Source: JAGVSR01 sp963742405
GTDB lineage: Bacteria; Pseudomonadota; Alphaproteobacteria; Rhizobiales; Hyphomicrobiaceae
DNA length: 64,000 bases
Direction: 5' to 3'
Assembly (NCBI GenBank): GCA_963742405.1
Contig: CAVUMB010000004.1
Span: forward strand, 1-64,000
The notes beneath the pieces are model-generated. The model was not told the origin of the DNA. It was given only the letters and a program-made list of their open reading frames with translations, and did no database searches. Position 1 is the stretch's first letter; each line of letters starts with the position of its first letter. Made by a program: the position numbers and the translations under genes. Below are positions 16,172-25,645 of this stretch, in pieces.

Positions 16172-18034
16172 CTACCCAGCTATTTTGGCGCGCTGCTGGT
16201 CGCACGATTTCGCACGGACAAGATCGGGCATTTTTTGAAGGACATTGGCTGCAACGCAGGCTGGTAATGTTGCCCCACGCGCACCTTCGATGAACAGCTC
16301 CGCTTGCTTCTCGGGATAACCTCCGCGTTCACCAAGATAGCGTTCCGCATTCCACGTCGGATCAAGCCTGATGACATTATCGGCGGCTGCTTTTGCAACC
16401 TCGCTGCGTCCCAGGTAAGCGTTGGCCATGGCAAGATAGGCGTAATCCGGCGCCAGCGGCTCCTTGATCAGGGAGGCATACTTGGCGGCTTGGTCATGCC
16501 GCTCGCCGAAGAAGTACACGATAGCGAGCCCCTGATTATACCAGTCGGCGTAGTGTGGATTGAGCTGCAGAGCGCGGTCGGCAAGCGTGAGCGCGCGTTG
16601 AGTTTCACCGAATGTGCACAATGACCATGCAGTAACGAGCAGTAAGTCCGCGTCCGACGGCGAGAGCGCTTCGGCCTTATTCAATTCTGCTGTGGCCTGT
16701 TCAATTTTGCCTGTGTAGCCGTACGCTCCGCCAAGTGCCAGATGCGAATTCCCGTCGTCCGGATCCAGTTCGACGGACTTCCGTGCCGCCGTCATCATCT
16801 TCGACAACGCGTCGTCGATCGATGGAGCAAGCCCGAGATCGACGAGATACATCTGCACCGTCGCGAGGCCGTAATGCGCGCGCGCCAGATGAGGATCGAG
16901 CTCAATCACCTTATTGAACAGACGTTCCGCCTCCTCGAGACTTTCCTTTGTCACCTTATGCTTCGCCTCCATCGCGAGAAGATAGGTGTCAAAGGCCGTC
17001 AGGTTTGCGGGTGGCTTCCTCCGAAGCAGTTCGCGCTCGGCTTCCGCGACGGCGCCTTCAGCGACGATAAGGGTGGCCGCGATCTTGCCCGTCACCTCGT
17101 TCTGTACGGCGAAGAGATCGGTGGCAGGCCGATCGTATCGCTCGGACCAAACATGGCTTCCGGCAGTGGCGTCAATAAGCTGCGCAGACACGCGAATGCG
17201 GTCATCGACGGACTGAATGCTGCCTTCCAGAACATATTTCACATTGAGATCGCGGCCGACGGCTCGGATATCTACCGGCGTGTCCCTGAAGACCTCAGTA
17301 GAATTGCGCGCAATCACGATGAGGTCTTTGGAGTGTGCGAGATCAGTGATGATATCTTCGGTGAGACCATCGGCGAACCGATCCCACTTGGGATCGTGGC
17401 CAATATTGTCGAAGGGCAGAACAGCAATGGACGGCTTTTCAGACACTGGCGCGCCGGGGTTTCGGCCCTTCATTCCCCAGAGACTTGCGGCGCCGATCAG
17501 AAGCACGGCGACCGCCAGCATCCCGAACTGCTTCCAGCCAAACTCCGGAATTGCGAAGGGCCTTGAACCGGACTTAGGCCAGGCGCGCACGTGGTCGGCC
17601 CCAACCGGCTTGGAATCGTTCGCGCCATGCTGCTGGTCCGAAACAGCACTTGATGAAATTTCTGGCTCGGCCGCATGCCGGATCTCGATGTGCGGCGTGT
17701 AGCATCCCTTCGGCAATTCGATGCGGACAAGATCGTGCTGACCGTCGGCTTCATAGTACTCGCGCAGCTTATCGCGCAATTTACCTGCTTCAATGCGGAC
17801 GACGGGATCAATGTTCGGGTCGAAGTCATCGGGTCGGTCGAAGACCTCAATGGCGATGTTGTAGCCTTTCAGCCGCTCGCCGCGCCCAGCCAGAGTTTCG
17901 CTGACGATGTACTCTAGGAACCGCTGGCGGCGCTTGGAGTGCGCGAATGGTGCGCTCCCGAGGGTGCGATCCAGCTGGGCACGCACGGCCAATTGCTCAG
18001 ATTCAGTCCAGCATTGGAGCGGAGCTGCGATCAT
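16172..18034 (-). CDS. membrane TolB-like/TPR regulatory protein
   Basis: This 620-residue protein starts at 18034 after GGAG. Residues 1-115 form the N-terminal domain often found in adenylate-cyclase-like regulators (RRQRFLEYIVSETLAGRGER, DPNIDPVVRIEAGKLRDKLR). One membrane helix follows (about 169-187), then a TolB/FlgO-like domain (about 200-325: PSIAVLPFDNIGHDPKWDRF, VKYVLEGSIQ, GSHVWSERYDR) and TPR helices to about 560 (LFNKVIELDPHLARAHYGLA). No cyclase catalytic domain is present. Similar proteins are common in Bradyrhizobium and relatives and are thought to regulate by protein contacts; the target here is unknown. It lies convergent to the amidohydrolase and divergent from the small secreted proteins. 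Confidence 0.84.
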   Translation of the reverse strand: MIAAPLQCWTESEQLAVRAQLDRTLGSAPFAHSKRRQRFLEYIVSETLAGRGERLKGYNIAIEVFDRPDDFDPNIDPVVRIEAGKLRDKLREYYEADGQHDLVRIELPKGCYTPHIEIRHAAEPEISSSAVSDQQHGANDSKPVGADHVRAWPKSGSRPFAIPEFGWKQFGMLAVAVLLIGAASLWGMKGRNPGAPVSEKPSIAVLPFDNIGHDPKWDRFADGLTEDIITDLAHSKDLIVIARNSTEVFRDTPVDIRAVGRDLNVKYVLEGSIQSVDDRIRVSAQLIDATAGSHVWSERYDRPATDLFAVQNEVTGKIAATLIVAEGAVAEAERELLRRKPPANLTAFDTYLLAMEAKHKVTKESLEEAERLFNKVIELDPHLARAHYGLATVQMYLVDLGLAPSIDDALSKMMTAARKSVELDPDDGNSHLALGGAYGYTGKIEQATAELNKAEALSPSDADLLLVTAWSLCTFGETQRALTLADRALQLNPHYADWYNQGLAIVYFFGERHDQAAKYASLIKEPLAPDYAYLAMANAYLGRSEVAKAAADNVIRLDPTWNAERYLGERGGYPEKQAELFIEGARGATLPACVAANVLQKMPDLVRAKSCDQQRAKIAG

Positions 18035-18251
18035 GGCCGGACTCCAATTCCCAGAACTTACGGGGTCTTAGGCCTCGGTTGGCTACGGTTAGATACTACG
18101 ATCATCCGAAATAGCTGTCACGATTTCTCAGCGGTTGGCCCTGTTTCGTGATCCGCCCTCCTCGACTGGACCGCCTCGCGTGACTCGTGTCCGCCGCCGC
18201 CGGTGGCTCCGCCCCGACGCTCCGAGCCCTACAGCTTAAAGGAGTATCAAA

Positions 18252-18422
18252 ATGTCTAAGTCTTCATACATCACAGCACTGGTCGCAGCGCTCATCTTTG
18301 GCGCCGCGGCCGCAGGTCCAGCCGTATCCCAGCCGAGGCTGTGTTCGAACGCACCCAAGTTCCACACCCCGTGTCCGAATCCGCACGTGCCGGATCAGCC
18401 GATTGTGCGTAATGCCGGCTAG
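18252..18422 (+). CDS. small secreted cysteine-containing peptide (56 aa)
   Basis: The ATG at 18252 follows an excellent ribosome site (AAAGGAG, eight bases away). The product starts MSKSSYITALVAALIFGAAA, a clear signal peptide cut around GPAVSQ. The mature part is about 30 residues: PRLCSNAPKFHTPCPNPHVP then DQPIVRNAG. It has two cysteines and many prolines and histidines, so it could hold a disulfide or bind metal. I know no family. The next gene, 86 bases on, also encodes a small secreted protein. The strong ribosome site and signal peptide are the main support. Confidence 0.68.
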   Translation: MSKSSYITALVAALIFGAAAAGPAVSQPRLCSNAPKFHTPCPNPHVPDQPIVRNAG

Positions 18423-18508
18423 TTATGCACGGGCAAGACATTAGGCGGCGATGAGTGCAAAACCACGGCCATTCATCGCCCAACTCGATCAACGGTAAGG
18501 ACGTCACC

Positions 18509-18982
18509 ATGAGGCCCAAACAGATTTTGGCAATGGCAATTGCGACACTGTTCATTTCGAGCCATGGAGTAGCCATGGCCGGCAATTTGATCGAAGAGGC
18601 CGGCGTTATCGTATGCGTGAACGACAAGTGGGACGAGAAGGAACTGGAGAAGGGGCACAAGTCGGTCGATTATGCGGGACGCTGCGTCAAGGTCCCGGAC
18701 AAAGCCACCGCTGCGAAGGTGACCGAGGATTGCACAGGCCAGTACGAATACAAGCCTGATGGAAGCTGGTCGGGAAGCGGCACCTGCATTGCGAAGTACA
18801 GCACCGCTGACACGATCAGCGTCACTTGGGCGGAAGGCTCCAAGCTCAAGGAATGGGTCTACAAAGCGACCGGCGGCACCGGCAAATACAAGGGTATCGA
18901 TGGCGGCGGAACATACAAATACGACAACCTGTCAGATACGCTCGCCGGCGGACGTTACAATAGCAAGTGGGAGCTACCCTGA
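18509..18982 (+). CDS. small secreted protein, predicted beta-rich
   Basis: This protein has 157 residues from the ATG at 18509, preceded by TAAGGA. The signal peptide is residues 1-24 (MRPKQILAMAIATLFISSHG, cut after AMA). The mature protein has four cysteines in two close groups (VIVCVNDKW, GRCVKV, EDCTGQ, GTCIAKY). Its repeated strand-turn pattern (EYKPDGSWSGSGTC, YKATGGTGKYKGIDGGGTYK) suggests a small beta-barrel. It resembles short uncharacterised periplasmic proteins of Rhizobiales, and I cannot assign a function. It is the second gene after the 56-residue peptide and may be co-transcribed with it. Confidence 0.78.
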   Translation: MRPKQILAMAIATLFISSHGVAMAGNLIEEAGVIVCVNDKWDEKELEKGHKSVDYAGRCVKVPDKATAAKVTEDCTGQYEYKPDGSWSGSGTCIAKYSTADTISVTWAEGSKLKEWVYKATGGTGKYKGIDGGGTYKYDNLSDTLAGGRYNSKWELP

Positions 18983-19051
18983 GTAATGCCTGCAACGCTA
19001 ATGCTTGGGGCCGAAAACAACGATCCAGTATCGCACTCTTTTCCTCCTGCG

Positions 19052-19080
19052 GCGCGCGGGTGACCACGGTCCCCGCGCGC
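19052..19080 (+). other. GC-rich inverted repeat after small secreted protein gene
   Basis: Arms GCGCGCGGG and CCCGCGCGC pair perfectly around an 11-base loop. There is no T-run, so this is at best a weak terminator. It sits between the gene end and the decayed IS1182 copy. Confidence 0.45.
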
Positions 19081-19212
19081 ATCGATGTGCCAGCGGTGTG
19101 GCCATCTCCGAGGTCTACTTTGGGTCATCAGCGGCTGAGTTGTAAATTTGTAAGAGTTCTGCTTCGCCATCGACAGCGTCCGTGGCGAGCACAAACCTCG
19201 AATTCGCCTCAG

Positions 19213-20828
19213 GGCCGATTTTGTTGCAGAAGTCAGCTGTATCGACGGTTCCCGGCGGCGGCGACTTTTAAGAAGCAGGGCTCACGGCCTCTTGCCCGCC
19301 TTGCGGAGGCGGCGGCGACGCATCGGCACCGACGCTTGACGCAACCAACGCCACGGAACGCTACGCAACACACGCAGTGGCGCGTCTGGCGGGTGAACCG
19401 TCAACTTGGCGAGGCGGCGCAGGTTCTGGGCGATGGCGGCGAGCGTGAACTCGAACTGCGCGCCCGCCGGTCCTCTCAGCCTCAGCCGGCCCATCCGAAG
19501 AATGCGCTTCAGGTGCGCGAACAGCATCTCGACCTTCTTGCGATCGCGGCGGGTCTGCTCGATAGGCCGCGGTCTTGGCGATGGCGCGGGCGACATCGCG
19601 CGCTGCCTCGTGCACGTGCGCGTGATCTTGCGGCGGGCGTCTTCGGGCAGCATCTCGACTTGAGCGGGCACGAGCGGCAGTCGGCGACGCGCGAGAAGTA
19701 GGAGATCATGTCATCACCGCGTGGCATACGCTTTCCGCTCGACCGGGGCAGTAGCTTGCCGTTGGGGCAGACGTAGCAATCGCGCTCCGTCGTCGTAGGT
19801 GAAGTCCTCGCGGCTGAAGGTGCCGTCGTCGCGCTTCGATTTGTCGATGACCGGGATGTGCGGCGCGATATCCTTCTCGTCGACCAGGAAGTGCAGGTTG
19901 GGCGCCGAGCCATAGGCGGTGTCGGCGACGAGCCACTCCGGCTTGATGCCGAAGCGTCGCCTCGGTGCGCTCGATCATCGTCTGCGACGCACCGACTTCG
20001 GCCTGTCGGATGGCGCGCGACGCCTCGACATCCATGATGATGCCGAACTTCACGTCGATGAGATAGTTGTCGGCGTAGGCGAAGAACGCGGCGTTCCGGA
20101 GCGCGCCGGTCCACTGCGCCGCCGGATCGGCCGGCGCGACGAACTTCGGCACGACGTCGCTCGCCGCACCCCAGGCTGGGTCGTCGAGGTTGGCGAGATA
20201 GTCCTGCACGGCGCGCTCGCCGTCTCCGGATCGATGTCGTGGCTCCATTCGTCGCCCGGCGTCGAGCGGCACTTGTTGGCGTCGGCCGCGATCAGGCTCG
20301 CGTCGACGGCAAAGCCCTTGCCACCGACCAGCCGCGCCGATGCACGACCGCCACGACACGCTCGAACACGCGGCGGAAGACGTCGCTGTCGCGGAAGCGT
20401 TCGTTGCGGGCGCGCGTGAAGGCCGAGTGATCGGGGATCTTGTCCTCGATGCTCGAGGCCGCAGAACCAGCGATAGGCGAGGTTGACCTGCACCTCGCGG
20501 CACAGCGCGCGCTCCGAGCGGATCGCGAACACGTAGCCGAGGATGAGCATCCGGATCATCAGCTCCGGATCGATCGACGGCCGGCCGGTGTGGCGAATAG
20601 TGCGGCGCCAGCTCGGTGCGAACCCAGGACAGGTCGAGAACCGCCGCGATCTCGCCGGACCAGATGATCGTCCGGCACGACCGCGTCGAGGTCGAAACGC
20701 ATAGAACAGCTGGCCCTGCTCACTCTTGCGCCGCCCCATCATCGAACCGCTCCGTCGATGGCCGCCTCACAGCGACGGAATCACGCTTCGCCCGCAGCCT
20801 CAAGCCGAGTTCTGCAACAAAATCGGCC
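19213..20828 (-). mobile_element. IS1182-type insertion sequence, decayed copy
   Basis: This is the same element as 12012-13624. It has the same 19-bp terminal repeats (GGCCGATTTTGTTGCAGAA at 19213-19231, complement ending at 20828), the same orientation and nearly the same length. The ends are intact, so a transposase made by the other copy could still mobilise it. Together the two copies bracket about 5.6 kb in direct orientation. Confidence 0.85.
19361..20742 (-). pseudogene. IS1182-family transposase, multiple frameshifts
   Basis: The start (20742) and end (19361) match those of the intact transposase at 12160-13539, but the frame breaks at least four times. Changes fall near the N-terminal DAIVPDD region, near the catalytic FAVDASL region, in the TAYG region, and in the cysteine-rich insert. 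All catalytic segments are still recognisable in one frame or another. It is non-functional as written. Confidence 0.82.
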
Positions 20829-20883
20829 AATTGCAGACTTGTTGTTCCGGCCGCAATGCAACGGATCGCGCCGTTGGACTTCA

Positions 20884-22701
20884 TCATGGCGTGTACCAAA
20901 TTGGCGAACTCCAAGCCCGTTCCTGAATAGTCGCCGGCACCATGGTCAGCGGCGCCATATTCAACCGAGCTGCGTCATACGTATTCCAGCGCGGGGTTGG
21001 GATCTCGATGACGCGGGCATAATAGAAAGCTTGCTCTCCTGGCTTGAATTCCGGATCGGTCCAGCCAGTGGAGAGTTGCGCCGCCCCTATGCTGTTTGTG
21101 TATGCCGCGGTCTTCAGGTCAACGGTGTTGCCGACCGGAGGTAACTTGCCGTCCGCACCGATCTTGCGGTCGCCAGACCAAACGACATCAAAAATCTTCT
21201 CGTGCTGCTTGCCGGCCGCGTCGAGCCAACCCTTAACGATTTGTACGCGATCGAGATTGCCGCTCTTGGGGTCCTTCAGCGCCATAACCAAGAATGTCGG
21301 AGCTTTGCTGGCTCCCGGTTTGAGATCGCCGCCCATAGGCACGCCCTTGGCATAGGCAGCTTTTATAAAGTCCGCCTTGTCTACATCGTCGGCGGCATAG
21401 TCGAAGCTCCCAAAAAAGCGCACCTTCATCATCGGACCAGAGGTGCCGAAAGTCTCTTTGCGCTGCATGGCATCCCAGATGGCCTCGCGGGTGTTCTCCG
21501 CCGCCGAGACTCCCGCGATACCGCCGGAGCTGAATTCCTGGATTTGCTGAATCTGGCCTGCCGGCGCGCCGGGAACGCCGGTTAGCCGCTCCTTGGCATT
21601 GTTTTCGAATGCAAACTTACCAGTGAAGTTGAATTCTTCGTGGCTGGCGGCGGCATTGTGCGTATCGGTATCGCCGATGAAGCCATATTTGAATGGATTG
21701 CCTGCCCCGGCCGCCGCTTGACTCATGCCATCGAGCAAAGCTTGACGGGCAAAGCTGCCCTTACGATGAGTAGGGCGCTCATAGTCTGCCGACAGCGTGT
21801 AGTCCCACTGCTCGAATCCAGCAAATTCATCGGTGGGCGAAAGATCGGGGTGGGTTTCCGAAGTCCCTTTGATCTGTGTGATTTCGTACAGCGGCTCATT
21901 TGCGGCACGCGTCTTGTTGTAGGCCGCATCAATCGGCTTGCCGTCAAATTTCATCATTTCGAACATTCGACCGTCGCTAGCATTGCCGTTGTGTGGAATG
22001 GCAAACAGCGTCGATCCCTTGGTGCGCTGAACATCCATCCACTTCCAAAGAGCCTCGGGATCCTCGGATTCAAGAGCAGACAGCACCAACTCAGGCAATT
22101 GCTTGGTGTCGCGGAAAACGACGACCCGATGGAGATTGCGCTTTTGCGGATTTGACGTCCATTCAAAACCAGCAAAGGTCGTGAACTTGCCGGGCACATA
22201 GTTGGCATCCGCAGCTTTGATGATCTCGGCCCAGACAGTGCGGGCCAATGCCGGATCGCTCAATTGCGGGTCGCTCTTGCCCGCGCTCATGTCTCGCAAG
22301 ACACCTGCAAACGCCTGCATCCGCACATTGGCGTCAGGTGAGGTCACTGCCTTGGCAAGCTCCGTCTTGCTCAGCGGACTTTCAGGGTTCGCCATCTGGT
22401 TGAATACGCCCATGTACTCGGCATGATCGGCAACCATATAGAAATCCAGCGGCGTTTTAATTTGCATATCTGGCCCGCCGCTACCGGTGATCACCCTGCC
22501 TTGTGCCCAGGCGTAAGCATCCATTGGCGTGGTCTGGGAACCGTTAGTGAATGCGTCGAAAGACCAGCCGGTGTGCACGTGTACGTCCCCGAAGTAAGCG
22601 TTATTATCGGGATTTGGCGCCTGCGCGTAACCAGCGGCCGGCATGAGGACCGTACTTGCGATAGCAAGAAGGAGGTTCATGACGCTTGGACGGGGCTTCA
22701 T
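20884..22701 (-). CDS. secreted DUF3604 protein
   Basis: This 605-residue protein starts at 22701 after AGGAGAG. The signal peptide is residues 1-26 (LLLAIASTVLMPAAGYAQA). The N-terminal part has AYFGDVHVHTGWSFDAF (35-51), a PHP-like metal-binding pattern, with further conserved pieces YMVADHAEYMGVFNQ, TTFAGFEWTSNP, IPHNGNASDGRMF and IGDTDTHNAAASHEE. These are the hallmarks of DUF3604. The fold suggests a metal-dependent phosphoesterase-like hydrolase in the periplasm; the substrate is unknown. It ends only 56 bases from the decayed IS element. No operon partners are visible. Confidence 0.86.
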   Translation of the reverse strand: MKPRPSVMNLLLAIASTVLMPAAGYAQAPNPDNNAYFGDVHVHTGWSFDAFTNGSQTTPMDAYAWAQGRVITGSGGPDMQIKTPLDFYMVADHAEYMGVFNQMANPESPLSKTELAKAVTSPDANVRMQAFAGVLRDMSAGKSDPQLSDPALARTVWAEIIKAADANYVPGKFTTFAGFEWTSNPQKRNLHRVVVFRDTKQLPELVLSALESEDPEALWKWMDVQRTKGSTLFAIPHNGNASDGRMFEMMKFDGKPIDAAYNKTRAANEPLYEITQIKGTSETHPDLSPTDEFAGFEQWDYTLSADYERPTHRKGSFARQALLDGMSQAAAGAGNPFKYGFIGDTDTHNAAASHEEFNFTGKFAFENNAKERLTGVPGAPAGQIQQIQEFSSGGIAGVSAAENTREAIWDAMQRKETFGTSGPMMKVRFFGSFDYAADDVDKADFIKAAYAKGVPMGGDLKPGASKAPTFLVMALKDPKSGNLDRVQIVKGWLDAAGKQHEKIFDVVWSGDRKIGADGKLPPVGNTVDLKTAAYTNSIGAAQLSTGWTDPEFKPGEQAFYYARVIEIPTPRWNTYDAARLNMAPLTMVPATIQERAWSSPIWYTP

Positions 22702-23230
22702 TGTTCTCTCCTGTAATATTGCCGATGTGATCCAGGATGTGTCACCAATTTGACGGTTTACGTGCGACTGACCGAAATGTCGAAAATACCTTGCGAGTTT
22801 TGCGAAAGTCCATCGTATTCACAATCGTGGCGTCAGCAATGGTACGGTCACGGCTTACATACTGCACCCGGAATGTGGTTATGTCTGCAAAAGCCGGCCG
22901 AGATCTGTTGCTCGTCCGCTGGGCAACAGCACGCATGCCCCCCCACACCGGAAACTCCACGTCAGTCAGCAGAAATTCTTGGCAGATTTTCGCTGACCGG
23001 CAGCTTGTCACTCAGCAGCGGTCATCGATTTTCGAGCGGCGTTCGTCAGCGTCGGGCCAAAACCGACCGATCTGAGATACGGATAATCAGTAGCAGTGAG
23101 CTTTTCGTGCATGGTGGTTCGGCGACTATCGTCGCGAAATTCGCTGTGCCGCACCATGGACACGGTCAAATCCTGCCGCCAGCGACTGCTTTCGGCACCA
23201 TCACGCCCGAACGCGGTCCATTGCCGGATC
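22702..23230 (+). other. 529-base gap upstream of DUF3604 gene
   Basis: No credible gene is seen; the short frames lack ribosome sites. The stretch contains a partial third copy of the dispersed repeat and presumably the promoter of the DUF3604 gene. Confidence 0.5.
22986..23059 (+). repeat. dispersed repeat, partial diverged copy 3
   Basis: The left part (TTTTCGCTGACCGGCAGCTTG) and right part (CGTTCGTCAGCGTCGGGCCA) match copies 1 and 2. The middle differs. The right 20 bases are identical to copy 2. Confidence 0.6.
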
Positions 23231-23680
23231 TCAACGGCATACGAGCACCGGGAGCTGAGTGTGGGCTAACACTTTCTGCGTGACACTCCCAAGCAAGACG
23301 GACTTTACGCCGCTTCTGCCATGTGAGGCCATCAGGATTAGGTCGGCGCCTTTCGACTTCGCCGCCGCGATAATAGCTTCATGCGGGTGGCCGCTCTCGA
23401 CGACTAGGGTGTCGGCGGCAACGCTTGCTGATTTGGCTGACGATAACGCTGTAGCTACCGCCTCGCGGGCTTCCCCCTCCAAGAAAGTCAGCGCTGTTCG
23501 ACGGAAGCTGTCCGGCATACCACTAAAAGCGTGATCCAAATCACCCAGGCTTGCGAAGGGCGCAATGACAGTCAGAAAAGTTAGGTGTGACCCCAGAGCG
23601 CCGGCGAGCTTGATTCCCTCTGCGACCGCATTGGCGGAAAGCTTGGACCCGTCGGTGGGTACTAAGATGTGCTGGTACAT
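23231..23680 (-). CDS. universal stress protein (UspA family)
   Basis: This protein has 149 residues from the ATG at 23680, where homology begins (MYQHILVPTDGSKLSANAVA); a longer frame to 23803 has no support. It is a single Usp domain with the nucleotide-binding pattern near the end: LILMASHGRSGVKSVLLGSV followed by TQKVLAHTQLPVLVC, i.e. G-2x-G-9x-G(S/T). It is therefore probably of the ATP-binding class. Such cytoplasmic proteins help cells through starvation, oxidants or other stress. It stands alone; the next minus-strand gene starts well upstream. Confidence 0.9.
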   Translation of the reverse strand: MYQHILVPTDGSKLSANAVAEGIKLAGALGSHLTFLTVIAPFASLGDLDHAFSGMPDSFRRTALTFLEGEAREAVATALSSAKSASVAADTLVVESGHPHEAIIAAAKSKGADLILMASHGRSGVKSVLLGSVTQKVLAHTQLPVLVCR

Positions 23681-23925
23681 TGCGCTCACGCTATTTGTTA
23701 CCGCATTTGTTACTGCAATCTGGCTGCGCGACCCGCACTCAGCTGTGAACGCAATCGTACCGAGTCGGTAAAACGTTGATTTCTCTAGCGGGAGTAGATC
23801 CACGTGGGGTGCGAACTTGCCAGAACTTTCCGCTCGTGGGTGACGGGCAACGTGGGTGCAGGGTGCAACTTACTAGTGGAGCCAACTCTAGGGAGAAGAA
23901 GCTCATTCTTGCATGACGCAAAAAC

Positions 23926-24936
23926 TCATCTGGTTTCAGGAAAGCTATTTATATAAGCGACAATCCGATCGATCTGCTGATCGGTCAACTTGAAATTGGG
24001 CATATCCTCGTGCGGGGCGGCGATCCCGCGTGAGAGCGGCTCGCGAAGCGCAAGACCCGGGTGACGGTCGAAGAGTTTGCGGAACGGTGGTGATTTTGGA
24101 TTGGGGCTGTCGCCAGTAAGACCCACTGCATGGCACCCGCTGCATGTGGCTTCAACCAGCTCCTTGCCCTCCTTGATATATGCTTCCGTTTCGGCGGCCA
24201 GTGCTCCTGTTGCGCCGAGCCGCTTCAAGCCATCAGCGGCACCTGTGAGACTTCTGTCGAGAGAAAGCGCGCGATTGAAGTCTGCAATCGCTTCAGCCTT
24301 TTGTCCGTTAAACTCATACACGTAGCCGCGATTGTTGTAGGCGAGCGCATAGGCCGGATTGAGCCCGATTGCGGATGAATAGTCTTCAATCGCGCGTGCA
24401 CTGTCGCCAGCTTTTCGATACGCCAGTCCGCGATGATTGAAGGCGCTCGCGTGCTTCGGGTTGAAGCGGATGACCTCCGAGAAGTCCGCAATCGCTGCGG
24501 CAGAATCCCCTTTTACCAGTTGGGCATAGCCCCGACCCATAAGATACTGAGTGTTTTCCGGCTTTAACTTGATCGCTGCGTTGAAGTCGTCAATGGCCGC
24601 AGCGGTGTCCTTACGCGTCAGGTGGATAAGCGCGCGACCGGAAAGAGCAGCTGCATCGTTGGCGTCTAGCTTCAGGGCCTCGGTGAAATCCTGTTCGGCA
24701 TGATCGTTGGCTGCAGCTTCCGCACGCGCGAGGCCGCGATTGCGGAATGCCATTGCCCGTTGCTCTACTGTCGAGGACGGATCGGCAATGACGGACGTGC
24801 ACGCGACGATCTTTTCTGGCGTGTTCCGTATCACACTGCAATCGGCGATCGAATTGGCCGATGCCGGGCCCGCCCACAACAAAATGACAGGTATCGTGCT
24901 CAAGATGCTGACACGAAGGATGCGCGCGCACGTCAT
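23926..24936 (-). CDS. periplasmic TPR protein fused to a c-type cytochrome domain
   Basis: This protein has 336 residues from the ATG at 24936, chosen because GGAGAGGGGAT precedes it and it opens a signal peptide (ILRVSILSTIPVILLWAGPA). Residues about 60-240 are five to six TPR units (AAIADFSEVIRFNPKHASAF, AIEDYSSAIGLNPAYALAYN). Residues about 250-336 are a small cytochrome c domain with the heme site CSGCH (265-269) and an axial Met in HEDMPNFKLT (312). The protein thus joins a protein-binding scaffold to an electron carrier. The next gene upstream encodes a single-domain cytochrome c with a similar ending. The redox partner is unknown. Confidence 0.82.
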   Translation of the reverse strand: MTCARILRVSILSTIPVILLWAGPASANSIADCSVIRNTPEKIVACTSVIADPSSTVEQRAMAFRNRGLARAEAAANDHAEQDFTEALKLDANDAAALSGRALIHLTRKDTAAAIDDFNAAIKLKPENTQYLMGRGYAQLVKGDSAAAIADFSEVIRFNPKHASAFNHRGLAYRKAGDSARAIEDYSSAIGLNPAYALAYNNRGYVYEFNGQKAEAIADFNRALSLDRSLTGAADGLKRLGATGALAAETEAYIKEGKELVEATCSGCHAVGLTGDSPNPKSPPFRKLFDRHPGLALREPLSRGIAAPHEDMPNFKLTDQQIDRIVAYINSFPETR

Positions 24937-25219
24937 GCCTATCCCCTCTCCTGATGGTCGAAGCGTACTCAACGTTGCTACAATGGCCCTGCGACCTGAG
25001 CTTTGTGCTGCATCAATCCCGAATTGCTGCGGACTACCGACGTTTCTCATTGACCCTACTTGTCGGCTCGCGCGAGGGCTGGGCGCTTCTGCACGGGAAG
25101 GTGAAGCAGCACCAAGTCGCCGAAGCACTGCGCATGAGGCGTCGCCTGACCCCGTTATCTGGGTTCTGACACCTGGGCTAAGTTGTTGAGGGCAACATGC
25201 AGCAGAACCCTGGCGTGCA

Positions 25220-25645
25220 TCACGTTGGATCTGGAAGTTCTGGCTTGGCCGCCTCTGAAGGCGGAAGGAGTGGAGGTGCCGCCTTGTCGGTCCTGAGTGT
25301 CTCCAAGTAAGCGATGACGTTGAGTATCTCATTGTTCGTGAGTTGAATGTCAGGCATGGGCGGATGCGGTGCAACAAGGGCGCCCTTTATTCGCTCAGCC
25401 GTTTGCCCCGGCTTATTGGCGATGCTGGAAAATGTTGGCGGCCCCACTTGTGTCGCCCCTTCACCCTCCGTGCCAATGACGTGGCATCCTTTGCAGAGTT
25501 TTTCTGAAAGCTCCTGGCCTTGCGCGGCTGAAGGCAGCTTCAAGTCCTCAGCCTTCGGGGCCGTCGGTACCGCGGCCAGAAGCCCTAGCAATGAGAGGGC
25601 CGATATATAGTTCATTCGTGGGTCACGTCGTCTTCTGGCCAGCAT
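25220..25645 (-). CDS. small periplasmic cytochrome c
   Basis: This protein has 141 residues from the ATG at 25645, supported by AAGGAAAG six bases upstream; a second ATG at 25615 is possible. An Arg-rich start and hydrophobic core (YISALSLLGLLAAVPTAPKA) form the signal peptide. The heme motif is CKGCH in LSEKLCKGCHVIGTEGEGAT, and the axial Met is in PHPPMPDIQLTNNEILNVIA. The last 20 residues are proline-rich. It is a class I, soluble or loosely bound electron carrier. It lies 283 bases before the TPR-cytochrome gene on the same strand and shares its C-terminal pattern, so the two may work together. Confidence 0.85.
   Translation of the reverse strand: MLARRRRDPRMNYISALSLLGLLAAVPTAPKAEDLKLPSAAQGQELSEKLCKGCHVIGTEGEGATQVGPPTFSSIANKPGQTAERIKGALVAPHPPMPDIQLTNNEILNVIAYLETLRTDKAAPPLLPPSEAAKPELPDPT

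Noticed and set aside
16742..17566. 274-codon plus-strand frame inside the TolB/TPR gene
   Set aside because: Antisense shadow of a well-supported gene, with no ribosome site or domain.
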